Part shown: in pieces, positions 16,389-25,148 of the stretch
Numbering within the stretch: position 1 is the first letter of the stretch
Layout: each line of letters starts with the position of its first letter
Assembly: GCF_004341105.1 (NCBI RefSeq)
Contig: NZ_SLZK01000012.1
Span: 25,651 to 89,650, forward strand
Direction of reading: 5' to 3'
Origin: Rhizobium sp. BK418
GTDB lineage: Bacteria; Pseudomonadota; Alphaproteobacteria; Rhizobiales; Rhizobiaceae
Length of the DNA stretch: 64,000 bases
Position numbers and translations under genes: made by a program
Notes under the pieces: model-generated
The model's input: the letters and a program-made list of their open reading frames with translations, nothing else
Databases searched by the model: none
Told to the model about the DNA's origin: nothing

Positions 16389-17770
16389 CCTCTTCCCTGC
16401 ATGGTGCGCCGGCGCTTGTCGCCAGGCTCGGTGACATCCTCCTGCGCCATCAGGCGACGATCCGCCATCTGCAATGGGCAATGGTGGCAATCTATGCCGC
16501 CCTTCTTGCGGTTCCGTTGTTGCTGGCGCTTCCAACGCACACCGATTATCTCTGGAATAATGCTGTGCGCTTTGCACAATTTGCCTTCTGGGGCGTTTGG
16601 TGGCCGTTCATCATTCTCGCAACGGCTCTCATCGGCCGCTTCTGGTGCGGGATCCTGTGCCCGGAGGGGGCACTTTCGGAGTTCGCCAGCCAGCACGGCG
16701 CCGGGCGGGCAATTCCCGGATGGATGAAATGGTCCGGTTGGCCGGTCGTGTCCTTCGTCTCGACAACGGTCTATGGGCAGTTGACCAGCATCTACCAGTA
16801 TCCGAAACCTGCCGCGCTGCTGCTTGGAGGCTCAACCTTTGCAGCCATCGTCATTGGCGCGCGCTACGGCAAGGCAAAAAGGGTCTGGTGCCGGTTCCTG
16901 TGCCCGGTCAGCGGCGTTTTCGGCACCGTTTCGAAAATTGCGCCCTTGCATTTCCGTGTTGCCCCCGAAAGCTGGAGCGCCGGTGATCGGCAGGACGGAC
17001 GATCGAAGGCTGTCAACTGTGCGCCGCTCATTCCCATCAAGACCATGCAGGGCGCTGCCGCCTGCCACATGTGCGGCCGGTGTTCCGGTTATCGCGGAGC
17101 GATTCGGCTTTGCTGGCGCAATCCGGCCAGCGATATCGTTCACGGCTCTGGCCGGCTTGCAACCATGTGGGAGACGGTGCTGATCGTTCCGGTTCTGCTC
17201 GGGCTGGTTCCCGCTGCGCTGCACTGGTCCGATAGCGGCCTGTTTCAGATGATCCGCCTGTGGTTGGTGGAACGATGCCTCGATCTGCATCTGATCTGGC
17301 CGCTATCCCTCCGGCTGCCCTGGTGGATCCTGACCGACTATCCCTTAGAAAATGATGTCATGACATCGGTAGATGCTGGCGCTTTTTTGATTCTTTTGGC
17401 GGTTTCGGTCGCTGCCGCCACGATCATGTTCGGCATTCCGCTAGCTGCGTCTGCAAGGATCCTTCGGATGAAGGGGCATTTCCCCCATCATCTGGCCCAG
17501 GCCCTCATTCCGCTAGCCGCAGCCTGTCTCTTCAGCGGACTGCTTTCGTTGACCGTCTCGCAGCTACGTTCCGACGGCATCGTCATACCTTATTCGGATC
17601 TTTTTCGCGGCGGTTTCGTCCTTTCGGCCGCCGCCTGGTCCGTGGTGTTGGTGTTCCGGATCGGCACCCTCTACGATCTAGGCCTTGCCACTAGAATCTC
17701 CGCAGCGATCATCATGGCCGTTCCGATCACGTCTTTTTCGATCGCTTGGGTCGGCGCATTTCTGAGCTGA
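16385..17770 (+). CDS. ftrD: Membrane ferredoxin of the Ftr system (NosR/NapH-like)
   Basis: A 461-residue polytopic protein. Cysteine pairs occur in FWCGILCPEG (~residue 85), VWCRFLCPVSG (~170) and a cluster CHMCGRCSGYRGAIRLC (~225-241), typical of the NosR/NapH/CcoG group of electron-transfer membrane proteins. In Ftr it is thought to accept the electron from iron oxidation. The chosen ATG (MTSSLHG) overlaps the ftrC stop as ATGA; a long upstream open frame in the same phase is not coding. Confidence 0.8.
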   Translation: MTSSLHGAPALVARLGDILLRHQATIRHLQWAMVAIYAALLAVPLLLALPTHTDYLWNNAVRFAQFAFWGVWWPFIILATALIGRFWCGILCPEGALSEFASQHGAGRAIPGWMKWSGWPVVSFVSTTVYGQLTSIYQYPKPAALLLGGSTFAAIVIGARYGKAKRVWCRFLCPVSGVFGTVSKIAPLHFRVAPESWSAGDRQDGRSKAVNCAPLIPIKTMQGAAACHMCGRCSGYRGAIRLCWRNPASDIVHGSGRLATMWETVLIVPVLLGLVPAALHWSDSGLFQMIRLWLVERCLDLHLIWPLSLRLPWWILTDYPLENDVMTSVDAGAFLILLAVSVAAATIMFGIPLAASARILRMKGHFPHHLAQALIPLAAACLFSGLLSLTVSQLRSDGIVIPYSDLFRGGFVLSAAAWSVVLVFRIGTLYDLGLATRISAAIIMAVPITSFSIAWVGAFLS

Positions 17771-17789
17771 AGTATCAGAGCAAGGCTGG

Positions 17790-17891
17790 TTAGCCTGTCT
17801 TGTCGGACTGGCCTTTCGGAAGGTTGACGAGACGGACCGGGCGCCGGCGCCTTCTGATTTCGACGATGAAGGTCTTTTGCGATACGCGCAT
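17790..17891 (-). CDS. Conserved-type 33-residue basic peptide
   Basis: Begins MRVSQKTFIVEIRRRRRPVR. Proteins starting M-R-x-x-Q-K-S/T-F-x-V-E-x-K/R are a recurring small family in alpha-proteobacteria. AAAGGA lies 6 nt before this ATG; an ATG 6 nt upstream is too close to it. The gene lies convergently behind ftrD. Function unknown. Confidence 0.5.
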   Translation of the reverse strand: MRVSQKTFIVEIRRRRRPVRLVNLPKGQSDKTG

Positions 17892-17974
17892 CGGCATTCC
17901 TTTCGTTAATTCGAAACACTGGGCCACGACCGTGAGGTATCGGTGGGTTCTTAGGCCTCTGGGTTTCGTTCTCT

Positions 17975-17988
17975 TTGATGGATGTCAA
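17975..17988. promoter_or_regulatory. FixK/FNR-type box upstream of the DUF1488-like gene
   Basis: TTGATGGATGTCAA. Centred 67.5 nt before the ATG at 18049. Confidence 0.7.
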
Positions 17989-18048
17989 AGACGTCGAGAC
18001 GTTAAACGCTATGCTCTGGTCGATTATGGACAAAAGAGGAGGAATCCG

Positions 18049-18336
18049 ATGTTACCGAGGTTCATCACCGCATTCCTGAGATCTTCCGGAGAGACGGGCG
18101 TCGTGCTGATGGAGCACGAGGGTGCGCAGCGCGTGGTCCTCATTGATCGTGACGCCTTGCGGGAGATCAGCGATCCACCACGCGCCGACGAAACCCGGCT
18201 GCAGCAACATGTCGGTACGATATGCGAAATTGCTGCCTGCAAGATCCGCCTGGAGCCGCAGTCGGCATTTTCCCGGATACGCGTGTCGAAGGACGACATC
18301 GCGGCGTGGAAGGCATCGCACGACACACGTCACTAG
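18049..18336 (+). CDS. DUF1488-like small protein under a FixK-type box
   Basis: A 95-residue protein with a GAGGAGG ribosome binding site. A beta-strand core (GVVLMEHEGAQRVVLIDRDALREI) is followed by DPPRADETRLQQHVGTICEIAACK and a C-terminal DDIAAWKAS. It shares this layout with the frame at 7723-8196. DUF1488 proteins have no known role; the FixK-type box and location between ftrD and nnrR suggest low-oxygen expression. Confidence 0.65.
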   Translation: MLPRFITAFLRSSGETGVVLMEHEGAQRVVLIDRDALREISDPPRADETRLQQHVGTICEIAACKIRLEPQSAFSRIRVSKDDIAAWKASHDTRH

Positions 18337-18510
18337 GAACAGTCTCAATCGCCGGCTCGGCATAAAGCCGTTCCAGTCGGGCGTCGCTTCATGCCACTGC
18401 GACGCAAATTCCGCCGCTGTTGCTGCGACGTGAAACGGTCCAAACGAATCAACGCCGCGCGGCAAGGAGTGCCGGTTGACCTGAGGATCTGATGAGTCCG
18501 TGTTCGGACG

Positions 18511-19206
18511 CTAATCACTTTCGCCTTCCGCAAGCCTCAGGAGACGTTGCGGATCGGTAACTGTCAGCTTCTGCCTGCCGCCTTCGACGATGCCCTTCGC
18601 TTCCCAAGCGCTCAGAATTCGCGACACTGTATGTAGCGTCGTGCCCGTCATCTCGGCAATATCCTGCCGCGATATCGGGAAATCGATCTTGATCCCGGTT
18701 CCGACTGCCTTGCCGGCCTGTTTGGACAGGCGCAGCACGGCATGGGCGACCCGCTTTTCCACTTCTTCGGTCGACATCTCACGGATGCGCGTATGCGCCT
18801 CCTCGAGCCGCTGCCCAATCGTCTGCATCGCACTCATTGCCAGGCGAGGATTTTGCTCGACGAAGCGCGCCCACATGTCGGTGGGCCATCCGAGGATGAG
18901 ACTTTCGGCTGCCGCAATGGCGGTTCCCGGATAGTCCTGCCGGCGCAGCGCCATGGCAAAGCCGAACAGGTCTCCCGGATGCACCATCCTGACGATGATC
19001 TGCTGACCGTCATGCGTGACCTGTGTGACCTTGAGCCTGCCGTGCAGCAGCAGAAAGAAGGATCTTGCCGATGCTCCCTGCTCGAAAACCGCATCGCCTT
19101 GGGCGACGCGGCGCGGTGTGGCATGCTCGAGCATGGCGTCGAGGTCGGCATCGGTCATGCGCTCGAAAAGCGCCAATGACTTCACAATTGTACGGTCAAC
19201 CTTCAT
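18511..19206 (-). CDS. nnrR: NnrR, NO-responsive Crp/Fnr-family activator
   Basis: A 231-residue Crp/Fnr protein: cyclic-nucleotide-binding-like beta barrel at residues ~12-120, dimer helix, and a helix-turn-helix near the C-terminus (ISRQDIAEMTGTTLHTVSRILSAWEAKG). It has no FNR-type N-terminal cysteines. The TLHTVSR recognition helix and the genomic position behind nirK-nirV mark it as NnrR, which activates nir and nor genes when nitric oxide appears. Its start codon lies 11 nt inside the 3' end of nirV, so it is probably cotranscribed with the nitrite reductase genes it controls. Confidence 0.85.
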   Translation of the reverse strand: MKVDRTIVKSLALFERMTDADLDAMLEHATPRRVAQGDAVFEQGASARSFFLLLHGRLKVTQVTHDGQQIIVRMVHPGDLFGFAMALRRQDYPGTAIAAAESLILGWPTDMWARFVEQNPRLAMSAMQTIGQRLEEAHTRIREMSTEEVEKRVAHAVLRLSKQAGKAVGTGIKIDFPISRQDIAEMTGTTLHTVSRILSAWEAKGIVEGGRQKLTVTDPQRLLRLAEGESD

Positions 19207-20158
19207 TGTCGTCCCGCTGAACTCCTTTGAAAATGGTGCCGCTGAGCATATCTGCTATGGCGCGGCGCGTGAAGGCTTTGACGCTCTCGGCAAAGCCCGG
19301 CTGCCGGACGAGCCGGAAACCTAGATTATCGGGCGGGCTGCCGACCGAGCATCCGCCGCCCTTGGGATTTCTGACGAAGGTGCTCATCGGCGCACGGTGT
19401 CTGCCGGATGCGATCATGATGCCGCAGTTTGCCGGGTCGGGCTCTTCGATGCCGGCTTCCTTGTCCAGGTCGATGCGCCTGTTGCAGGTCGAAGTCCATT
19501 CCCAGATGTTCCCGCCGAAATCGACAAGGCCTGTCTGGCTCACGCCGAATGATCCCCTTGGCTGCGGCGCGGGATCGCTCGAGGCGCTGCGCCGTGCCTC
19601 GCGTTCGTAGTCTGCAAGCCAGCGCAGCGCGGGGTTTTTGCTGTCGGTGTCGATGCCAAGGGCATCGTCGGGAAAACGATCGGCGGCAGCATAGGCGAGT
19701 TCGAAGTCGGTCGGAAGCCGCCACTGCTCGCCGGTCTTTTGCGATAGCCAATTCGCATAGCGCAACGCGTCGTCATAGCTGACACCAGTGACCGGCGTGT
19801 CGTCGCCGGAGATTGCGCTTCGCCCTTCCGGATCGGGGCAGGCCCCATCGGCGACGCAACGATCATACTCGGAAAGACTGGTCTGATATTCGGCAATCGT
19901 CAGAGGCACCCGGACATTGGCCTCGCGCTTCGGTGCATCGACAGCCAGCCCCTTGCGGAAATACTCGGTCGGCTCGCGATATTGAAATTCATGGGGAGCA
20001 ATAGTGACGACCTTGGGCGCGGCAAATGCGGGGGCGCGCCGCTCGATGTTCACGAACCCGGCCTCAACGGCAAGCGCTGCGGACAGAACCGCAAAAAGCG
20101 CAAGCGGAAGTGCGATCGAAAAGCCGGAAACTCCTGCAGTCTCGGCGTGCGGTGTCAT
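19196..20158 (-). CDS. nirV: NirV, formylglycine-generating-enzyme-like protein
   Basis: A 320-residue membrane-anchored or exported protein: N-terminal hydrophobic helix (residues ~11-32), then a SUMF1/FGE-like C-type-lectin fold ending with the characteristic GGNIWEWTSTC and NLGFRLVRQ motifs. NirV follows nirK in many denitrifiers, but its exact function is unknown; it is thought to help NirK biogenesis. AAAGGAC precedes the ATG at 20158. It lacks the paired catalytic cysteines of true FGEs, judging by eye. Confidence 0.85.
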   Translation of the reverse strand: MTPHAETAGVSGFSIALPLALFAVLSAALAVEAGFVNIERRAPAFAAPKVVTIAPHEFQYREPTEYFRKGLAVDAPKREANVRVPLTIAEYQTSLSEYDRCVADGACPDPEGRSAISGDDTPVTGVSYDDALRYANWLSQKTGEQWRLPTDFELAYAAADRFPDDALGIDTDSKNPALRWLADYEREARRSASSDPAPQPRGSFGVSQTGLVDFGGNIWEWTSTCNRRIDLDKEAGIEEPDPANCGIMIASGRHRAPMSTFVRNPKGGGCSVGSPPDNLGFRLVRQPGFAESVKAFTRRAIADMLSGTIFKGVQRDDNEG

Positions 20159-20199
20159 GTCCTTTTCGCAACATGCGCCCCTTTTTTTCAAGAAAATAT

Positions 20200-20231
20200 A
20201 CTGTGCAGGCCGCCCTCACGGCCTGCACAGT
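20200..20231 (-). terminator. 13-bp hairpin between nirK and nirV
   Basis: ACTGTGCAGGCCG pairs perfectly with CGGCCTGCACAGT across a 6-nt loop, 11 nt past the nirK stop. The minus-strand sequence continues ATATTTTCTTG, so it is a leaky terminator or a stabiliser of the nirK mRNA. Confidence 0.75.
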
Positions 20232-20241
20232 CCCACCAAGG

Positions 20242-21390
20242 TCAGCTGGCCGACGGTGACCTTACCGAAGTCATCAGATCGTCGTTCCAGTCCCCTGTGA
20301 CCTTGAAGTGGGCAGCCGCACCGAGTTCGAAGGCCTCGATGAGGTTGTGGTTGACATAGGCATAAATGCCGGGTTGCGCGAAGGTGTAGAGTGCAGCACC
20401 GGCCGTGCCGCCGGGGATGAACCAGGTCTCCTGGTCCACATCGGGAACGTTTGCAAACTTGCCGGTCGCCCAGACATATTCGCCATGGCCGCCGATGAGG
20501 TGCGGGCGCGTATCGCGATTGGCCTGCGAATGCACGATGAGCACGGTCTCGCCGACCTTGGCGGTCATCGCATTGTCGCCGGTCAGCGCGCCGACAGCGC
20601 CGTTGAAGACGATGTGGGTCGGCGTCAGCGTCTTCATGACGGCAAGCGTATCCTCATAGGCCTCGCCGGGACTGTCATATTTCTTGAATTTGCCGTTCTC
20701 GTCGCGCGGGATGTAGAAGTCCTGCTCGCCGACATAGTAGATCCTATCGTAGACGAGTGGCTTTCCATGGCCGTCGGTTAGGCCTTCGCGCGGCAGAACC
20801 ATGATTGCGCCGTTCATGCCCGACGTGACATGCCAGGGGACCATGCCGGGAGGTGCGCAGTGGTAGACGAAGACGCCCGCCTTTGTCGCCTTGAAGCGCA
20901 AGACTGTGCTTTCGCCGGGGCCGACGATCGTCAACGCGCCGCCACCGAGCCCACCCGTTGCGGCATGGAAGTCGATATTATGCTGCATCGTGTTCGTTTC
21001 AGGATTGATTAGCGTCAGCTCCACATAATCGTCCTGATGGACGACCATCAGCGGGCCGGGCACCGAACCGTCGAACGTCATTGCGTTCACCTCGGTCCCA
21101 TCCTTGTCTAGCACCATCTTCTTTTCCTGGATGGTGAGCGTGAATTCCTTGATCTTCGGGCCGCCCTCGGCCTTCTGGCTGTGGGGGTGGACGAAGGGCG
21201 GCTTGACCAGTTCGACCTTCTCACGCTGAAGCTTTGTGACGTCGACGGCCGGCACCTTCCTAGGCGCATTGAGCGCCACTACCTCGTCGGCATGGGCAGC
21301 GGTATTGGCAACGATGATGGGCGTCAGCGCTCCCGCGACAGCAGCGCCCGTAAGCATCATGCGACGGGTCATTTGCAGAGTGTTCGTCAT
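20242..21390 (-). CDS. nirK: Copper-containing nitrite reductase
   Basis: A 382-residue periplasmic enzyme that reduces nitrite to nitric oxide. The N-terminus has a Tat signal (TRRMML at residues 8-13, AHA cleavage near 33). Type 1 copper ligands are His137, Cys178, His187 and Met192; type 2 copper ligands are His142, His177 and His348; catalytic Asp140 and His297 are present. The start at MTNTLQ has AGGAGAT upstream. Electrons would come from the pseudoazurin encoded at 49617. Complete, with no damaged ligand. Confidence 0.97.
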   Translation of the reverse strand: MTNTLQMTRRMMLTGAAVAGALTPIIVANTAAHADEVVALNAPRKVPAVDVTKLQREKVELVKPPFVHPHSQKAEGGPKIKEFTLTIQEKKMVLDKDGTEVNAMTFDGSVPGPLMVVHQDDYVELTLINPETNTMQHNIDFHAATGGLGGGALTIVGPGESTVLRFKATKAGVFVYHCAPPGMVPWHVTSGMNGAIMVLPREGLTDGHGKPLVYDRIYYVGEQDFYIPRDENGKFKKYDSPGEAYEDTLAVMKTLTPTHIVFNGAVGALTGDNAMTAKVGETVLIVHSQANRDTRPHLIGGHGEYVWATGKFANVPDVDQETWFIPGGTAGAALYTFAQPGIYAYVNHNLIEAFELGAAAHFKVTGDWNDDLMTSVRSPSAS

Positions 21391-21491
21391 TTCTAATCTC
21401 CTGTAGTCGAAGCGCGAGCGTAAGCCGCCCGGTCGAGAAGGAAGGTAGTAGAAACCCCGCAAGACTCTTTGATATGGAGCAAACTGACTCT

Positions 21492-21505
21492 TTGTGTCAG
21501 CGCAA
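21492..21505. promoter_or_regulatory. NnrR box between nirK and nnrS
   Basis: TTGTGTCAGCGCAA, a full TTGYG-N4-CGCAA match. It lies 108 nt before the nirK ATG and 92 nt before the nnrS ATG and could drive both. Confidence 0.8.
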
Positions 21506-21590
21506 AGTTCTGCTGTCGCTGTTTGCGTATTCTCAATGACCACCCTGGCAATCTTCGGCATTGCTGTGTCGTCAATTTGGAGACACGGAA

Positions 21591-22808
21591 ATGAAAAACA
21601 CTTCAGGTGCCGCGCGAGATCTTCCGCGCGGCATGTTGCGAACCGGCCCGGTCCTCTTCTCCTACGGCTTCCGGCCCTTCTTTCTGGCGTCCGCGCTCTG
21701 GGCCATCCTAAGCATCACCCTATGGGTGGCCAATCTTGGCTTCGGCGTCCCTGTCGCATCGGATTACGGAACATTGTATTGGCATGCGCATGAGATGCTG
21801 TTCGGTTTCGCGCCAGCGGTTCTGGCAGGCTTCCTGCTGACGGCCATCCCGAACTGGACTGGACGCCTGCCGATCGCCGGCAGGCCGCTGGTCGTCCTGT
21901 TTGCGATCTGGTGCGCCGGTCGCATCACCATGCTGCTCAGCGGCCCGATCGGGATCGTTCCGGCCGCCGCCGTCGACAGCTTGTTCCTGCCGGTCATGCT
22001 CTTCATCTGCGGGCGTGAGGTCGTGGCTGGAAAAAAATGGAAGGATTTGAAGGTCATTGCGGGACTTTTCATGCTTTCGCTTGCAAATGTGTTTTTTCAT
22101 ATCGGGGTCATCGAAGATACGAGCCCAGGACTTGCGATCCGTTTTGGGATTGGTGCCTATGTGCTGCTCGTGACGATCGTCGGAGGCCGGATCCTGCCCA
22201 GCTTCACGCGCAACTGGATCAATCAGTTCGGTCGTACGGATTTTCCGGTGCCCTATAACAGTTTCGATGCGGCAACCATCATCATCGGCGCGGTCGTACT
22301 TCTTCTATGGGCATGCCTGCCGGTCTCGACGGCAACTTGCGGGACGGCGGCTGTCGCGACCGCGCTCAACATGGCGAGGCTCCTTCGCTGGCGTGGCTGG
22401 ACCACATGGCCGGAACCCATTCTCTTCGTCCTGCACGCCAGCTTCCTGTTCGTGCCGGTCGGTTTTGCCGCCATTTCACTTCAAGCCTCCGGGTGGCTGC
22501 CCGAAGTGGCCGTGCTGCACATCTTCGCGATCGGCACGATTTCGATGATGATGCTCGCAGTGATGACGCGGGCAACGCGCGGCCATACTGGGCGGAAACT
22601 GAAAACGAGCCGGATGACCAATATTTCCTACATCCTGCTTGGCTGCATCGCTCTTGTTCGCCCGCTTGCCGAGCTCGTCCCTGGGCTTAGCATGGAGATC
22701 CTTGCGGTGGCGGCGATCGGTTGGACGGCGGCCTTCGGACTGTTCGTGGTGGAACATGCGCCGCTCCTGTGGTCGGGACGCAAGCCTTTGACGATAAAGG
22801 GAGGGTGA
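21591..22808 (+). CDS. nnrS: NnrS-family heme-copper membrane protein
   Basis: A 405-residue polytopic protein with about 12 helices. The N-terminal FSYGFRPFFLASALWA and GTLYWHAHEMLFGFAPAVLAGFLLTA are the family signatures; later FGGRILPSF-like VGGRILPSFTRNW and HAHEM histidines are consistent with heme binding. NnrS relieves nitrosative stress and, in some bacteria, protects iron proteins from NO. Start at MKNTSG with GGAG upstream. Shares a promoter region with nirK. Confidence 0.9.
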   Translation: MKNTSGAARDLPRGMLRTGPVLFSYGFRPFFLASALWAILSITLWVANLGFGVPVASDYGTLYWHAHEMLFGFAPAVLAGFLLTAIPNWTGRLPIAGRPLVVLFAIWCAGRITMLLSGPIGIVPAAAVDSLFLPVMLFICGREVVAGKKWKDLKVIAGLFMLSLANVFFHIGVIEDTSPGLAIRFGIGAYVLLVTIVGGRILPSFTRNWINQFGRTDFPVPYNSFDAATIIIGAVVLLLWACLPVSTATCGTAAVATALNMARLLRWRGWTTWPEPILFVLHASFLFVPVGFAAISLQASGWLPEVAVLHIFAIGTISMMMLAVMTRATRGHTGRKLKTSRMTNISYILLGCIALVRPLAELVPGLSMEILAVAAIGWTAAFGLFVVEHAPLLWSGRKPLTIKGG

Positions 22809-23408
22809 GGTGATTTTGCCGGCATCGGCGGCCCAGTATGGTTCATATATTCCGTCAGGCGCTGCGATGAATGACTTGTTTCAGCTCAGCGAGCGCCAGA
22901 TAACGCCCGTGGAGGCTAGCCGCCGCGGTGCCGGAATAACCCTCTCCGAAATCCCAATTGCGCGGTACATTAGCGGCGGCGATCGCATGGCACCAGTTCT
23001 CTCAGCCGCGTTCGAAGGTGAAGCCTGCGCGGCCGCGCTTGCTGGCGGCGACCGAGGAGAGATAGGTCACCTTGCCAAGCCATCGCCTTCATCTGCATGC
23101 TGGCATTGAGCTCCATGTAAACGGCGGTAAACACCACTTCGTACAGCGCGCGCGACGACTGGGCTGCCATGTCCCAAGCGTGATATAAATGCTTGCATCC
23201 TGGCGGATTCATAACAAGGAGCGATTTCCGAGCCGCTGGAATAAGTTAAATGCTGTTGCTCCCGACCCTTGTAGTCGGCGTCCCTTAGATCACCTCGTTG
23301 GCAACAGGACCATCCTCGTCGACAGCTTCTCAGGAGATTCGTCGGTCGTCAATGTGTGGGATCAGGGCCGAAAACCGAGCGACAAATCCCTCTGTTTGGA
23401 CGTTGCTT
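22809..23408. other. 600-bp accessory gap with IS scars
   Basis: No intact gene is apparent. 22867-22908 encodes MNDLFQLSERQIT, resembling the N-terminus of IS5-family transposases, and then loses similarity. On the minus strand 23000-23190 carries a short protein-like stretch (ALYEVVFTAVYMELN) that I cannot assign. The rest shows nothing I can support. Confidence 0.4.
22867..22908 (+). mobile_element. Possible N-terminal scar of an IS5-family transposase
   Basis: MNDLFQLSERQIT matches the usual opening of IS5-group transposases (MNDLFWLSExQM/I), but the frame after it is not transposase-like. A short, decayed fragment; no inverted repeats were found by eye. Confidence 0.35.
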
Positions 23409-23681
23409 TCAGCCCTTCGACGTCTTCGCCAGCATCTCACTCAGCGTTGCCGCCGAGAGCATGGCTTCGGCCAAGAGCTTCTTGAGCTTCTGGTTCTCTT
23501 CCTCCAGTGCTCTCATCTTTTTGGCATAGAGATTGACATTTCCATATTGCAGGGATTGCCACCGGTAGAAAGTCGGCTCGCTGATACCGTGCCTGTGGCA
23601 AACATCGGCCACCGTCACGCCGGCCTGATGCTCTCTAAGAATGCCTGTAATCTGGTCGTCGTCGAATTTTCTCTTGCCCAT
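23409..23681 (-). mobile_element. IS3-family OrfA (orphan)
   Basis: A 90-residue OrfA starting MGKRKFDDDQITGILREHQ. It contains the family helix-turn-helix (VADVCHRHGISEPTFYRWQ) and leucine-zipper C-terminus (MRALEEENQKLKKLLAEAML). OrfB, the catalytic half, does not follow: the sequence to the left holds no DDE-type frame. So this is a remnant of an IS3 (IS407/IS2-like) copy next to the secretion genes. Confidence 0.75.
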
Positions 23682-23688
23682 CACAGCT

Positions 23689-25134
23689 TCAGTCCTCACG
23701 AAATGCTCTATTGAAACTGTCGAGGAGTGGTCTTACGGCATAGAACGCTACGCTGCTCTGGCCGGTTTCGATCAATGTCTGTGCGGGCATGCCCGCGACC
23801 AGTTCGACATCACGCATTTTCGCCAGTCGCTCGTCCGTCACACGGATTGTCGCGGCAAAGTAGGGCTGACCGGTCTGCGTATCGGTGAGACGGTCGGCCG
23901 AAACATACTCGACCCGACCTTTCAGGAGCGGAACGCGCCGTTGATTATATGGGAGGAGATGAACCTGCGCCTCGAGCCCGGCACGGACGAGGTTCATGTC
24001 TTCCGGTCTGACGTGGACGGACACGATAAGGCGATCGGAGCGCGGCAAGAGATCGACGAGAGGTTCGCCCGCGCCAATCACGCCACCTGTCGTGTGGATG
24101 CGCAGGTTCATAATCGTTCCAGCTTCGGGAGCCCGGATATCAGTCCTCGCAAGCTGGTCGTCGATCGCCCGCAGACGTTCGCGCAGCTGCATGATCTGGC
24201 TTTCCGTATCGCGCATGCCCTGAGCGACTTCATTCAACCGGTCGCTCTCGAGCTTTGCGATATCGGCTTGGGCCTCACTGATCACCTGGAAGGCACGGGA
24301 GATCTGTGCGTCGACTTCGCCCTGCTGGCCATCAAGGTCGGCTTTTTCCCGCTGGAGGTTGAGAAGCCTGCTCTTCTTTTCCAGCCCCTTCGCGCTGAGT
24401 TCAGTTACCTGATCCAGCTCTTGGCTCGAAATTGTGGCCCTGTCGGCCAGTGATGCCTTCTGCGCGCGAAGTCCGACGATTTCCTGCCGCACCTGGGCGA
24501 TTTTTTCGTTAGTGATGCCGATTTCGGCCTGCATGACCCGGCGGCGGGCTTCAAAAATCTTCTGTTGCCCGGTCAGGATCGCGCCGACCGTGGGATAGGT
24601 ATTCATGGCTGCCTTGAGGTCGTCAGGATAATCGACGTGGTCGGCGCCCGTCTGCTCCGCAAACAGCCGGGCGCGGCTTCCTTCGGCGTCCCAAAGCTGC
24701 CCCTGGATGCTGTCGCGCTCCGCGCGGGACTTCGTGTCGTCAAGTTCTATCACGATTTGCCCGGCCATGACCGCATCGCCATTCTTGACCAGTATGCGCC
24801 TGACAATGCCGCCTTCCAGATGCTGGATGGTCTTGCGGCTGGTCTCCGGTTCGATGACGCCAGAGGCGACCGCCGCGCTTTTCAGGGGCGCGAAAACCGA
24901 CCAGATCCCCAGTCCGATGACGAAGACGAGGAGCAACAGATTGCCCATCCAGACGACGCCGCTGAGCACCGGCATGGGCGAGGGGGGAGCGGGTCCGCGG
25001 TGTTTCGCTTCGATGACAGGTGCATAGACCTTCGATTGCCCGGCTGTCGCCGGCGACCGCCGCGCGAGCCGCTGGACCGTCCGTGACCAATCTGAAAATC
25101 TCGCTGGCTTTGCGGTCAGTTGAACAAGGGTCAT
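23689..25134 (-). CDS. HlyD-family type I secretion adaptor
   Basis: A 481-residue membrane-fusion protein. One N-terminal transmembrane helix (~residues 60-82), a biotinyl-lipoyl-like hairpin domain (GGIVRRILVKNGDAVMAGQIVIELDD), a long coiled coil (~150-330) and a C-terminal beta domain with the RAPEAGTIMNLRIHTTGG and PYNQRRVPLLKGRVEYVSADR signatures. It bridges the ABC exporter to an outer-membrane channel (not in this window). AAGGACG precedes the ATG. Starts 14 nt after the ABC gene stop. Confidence 0.88.
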   Translation of the reverse strand: MTLVQLTAKPARFSDWSRTVQRLARRSPATAGQSKVYAPVIEAKHRGPAPPSPMPVLSGVVWMGNLLLLVFVIGLGIWSVFAPLKSAAVASGVIEPETSRKTIQHLEGGIVRRILVKNGDAVMAGQIVIELDDTKSRAERDSIQGQLWDAEGSRARLFAEQTGADHVDYPDDLKAAMNTYPTVGAILTGQQKIFEARRRVMQAEIGITNEKIAQVRQEIVGLRAQKASLADRATISSQELDQVTELSAKGLEKKSRLLNLQREKADLDGQQGEVDAQISRAFQVISEAQADIAKLESDRLNEVAQGMRDTESQIMQLRERLRAIDDQLARTDIRAPEAGTIMNLRIHTTGGVIGAGEPLVDLLPRSDRLIVSVHVRPEDMNLVRAGLEAQVHLLPYNQRRVPLLKGRVEYVSADRLTDTQTGQPYFAATIRVTDERLAKMRDVELVAGMPAQTLIETGQSSVAFYAVRPLLDSFNRAFRED

Positions 25135-25148
25135 GGCGGCGTCCTTCC

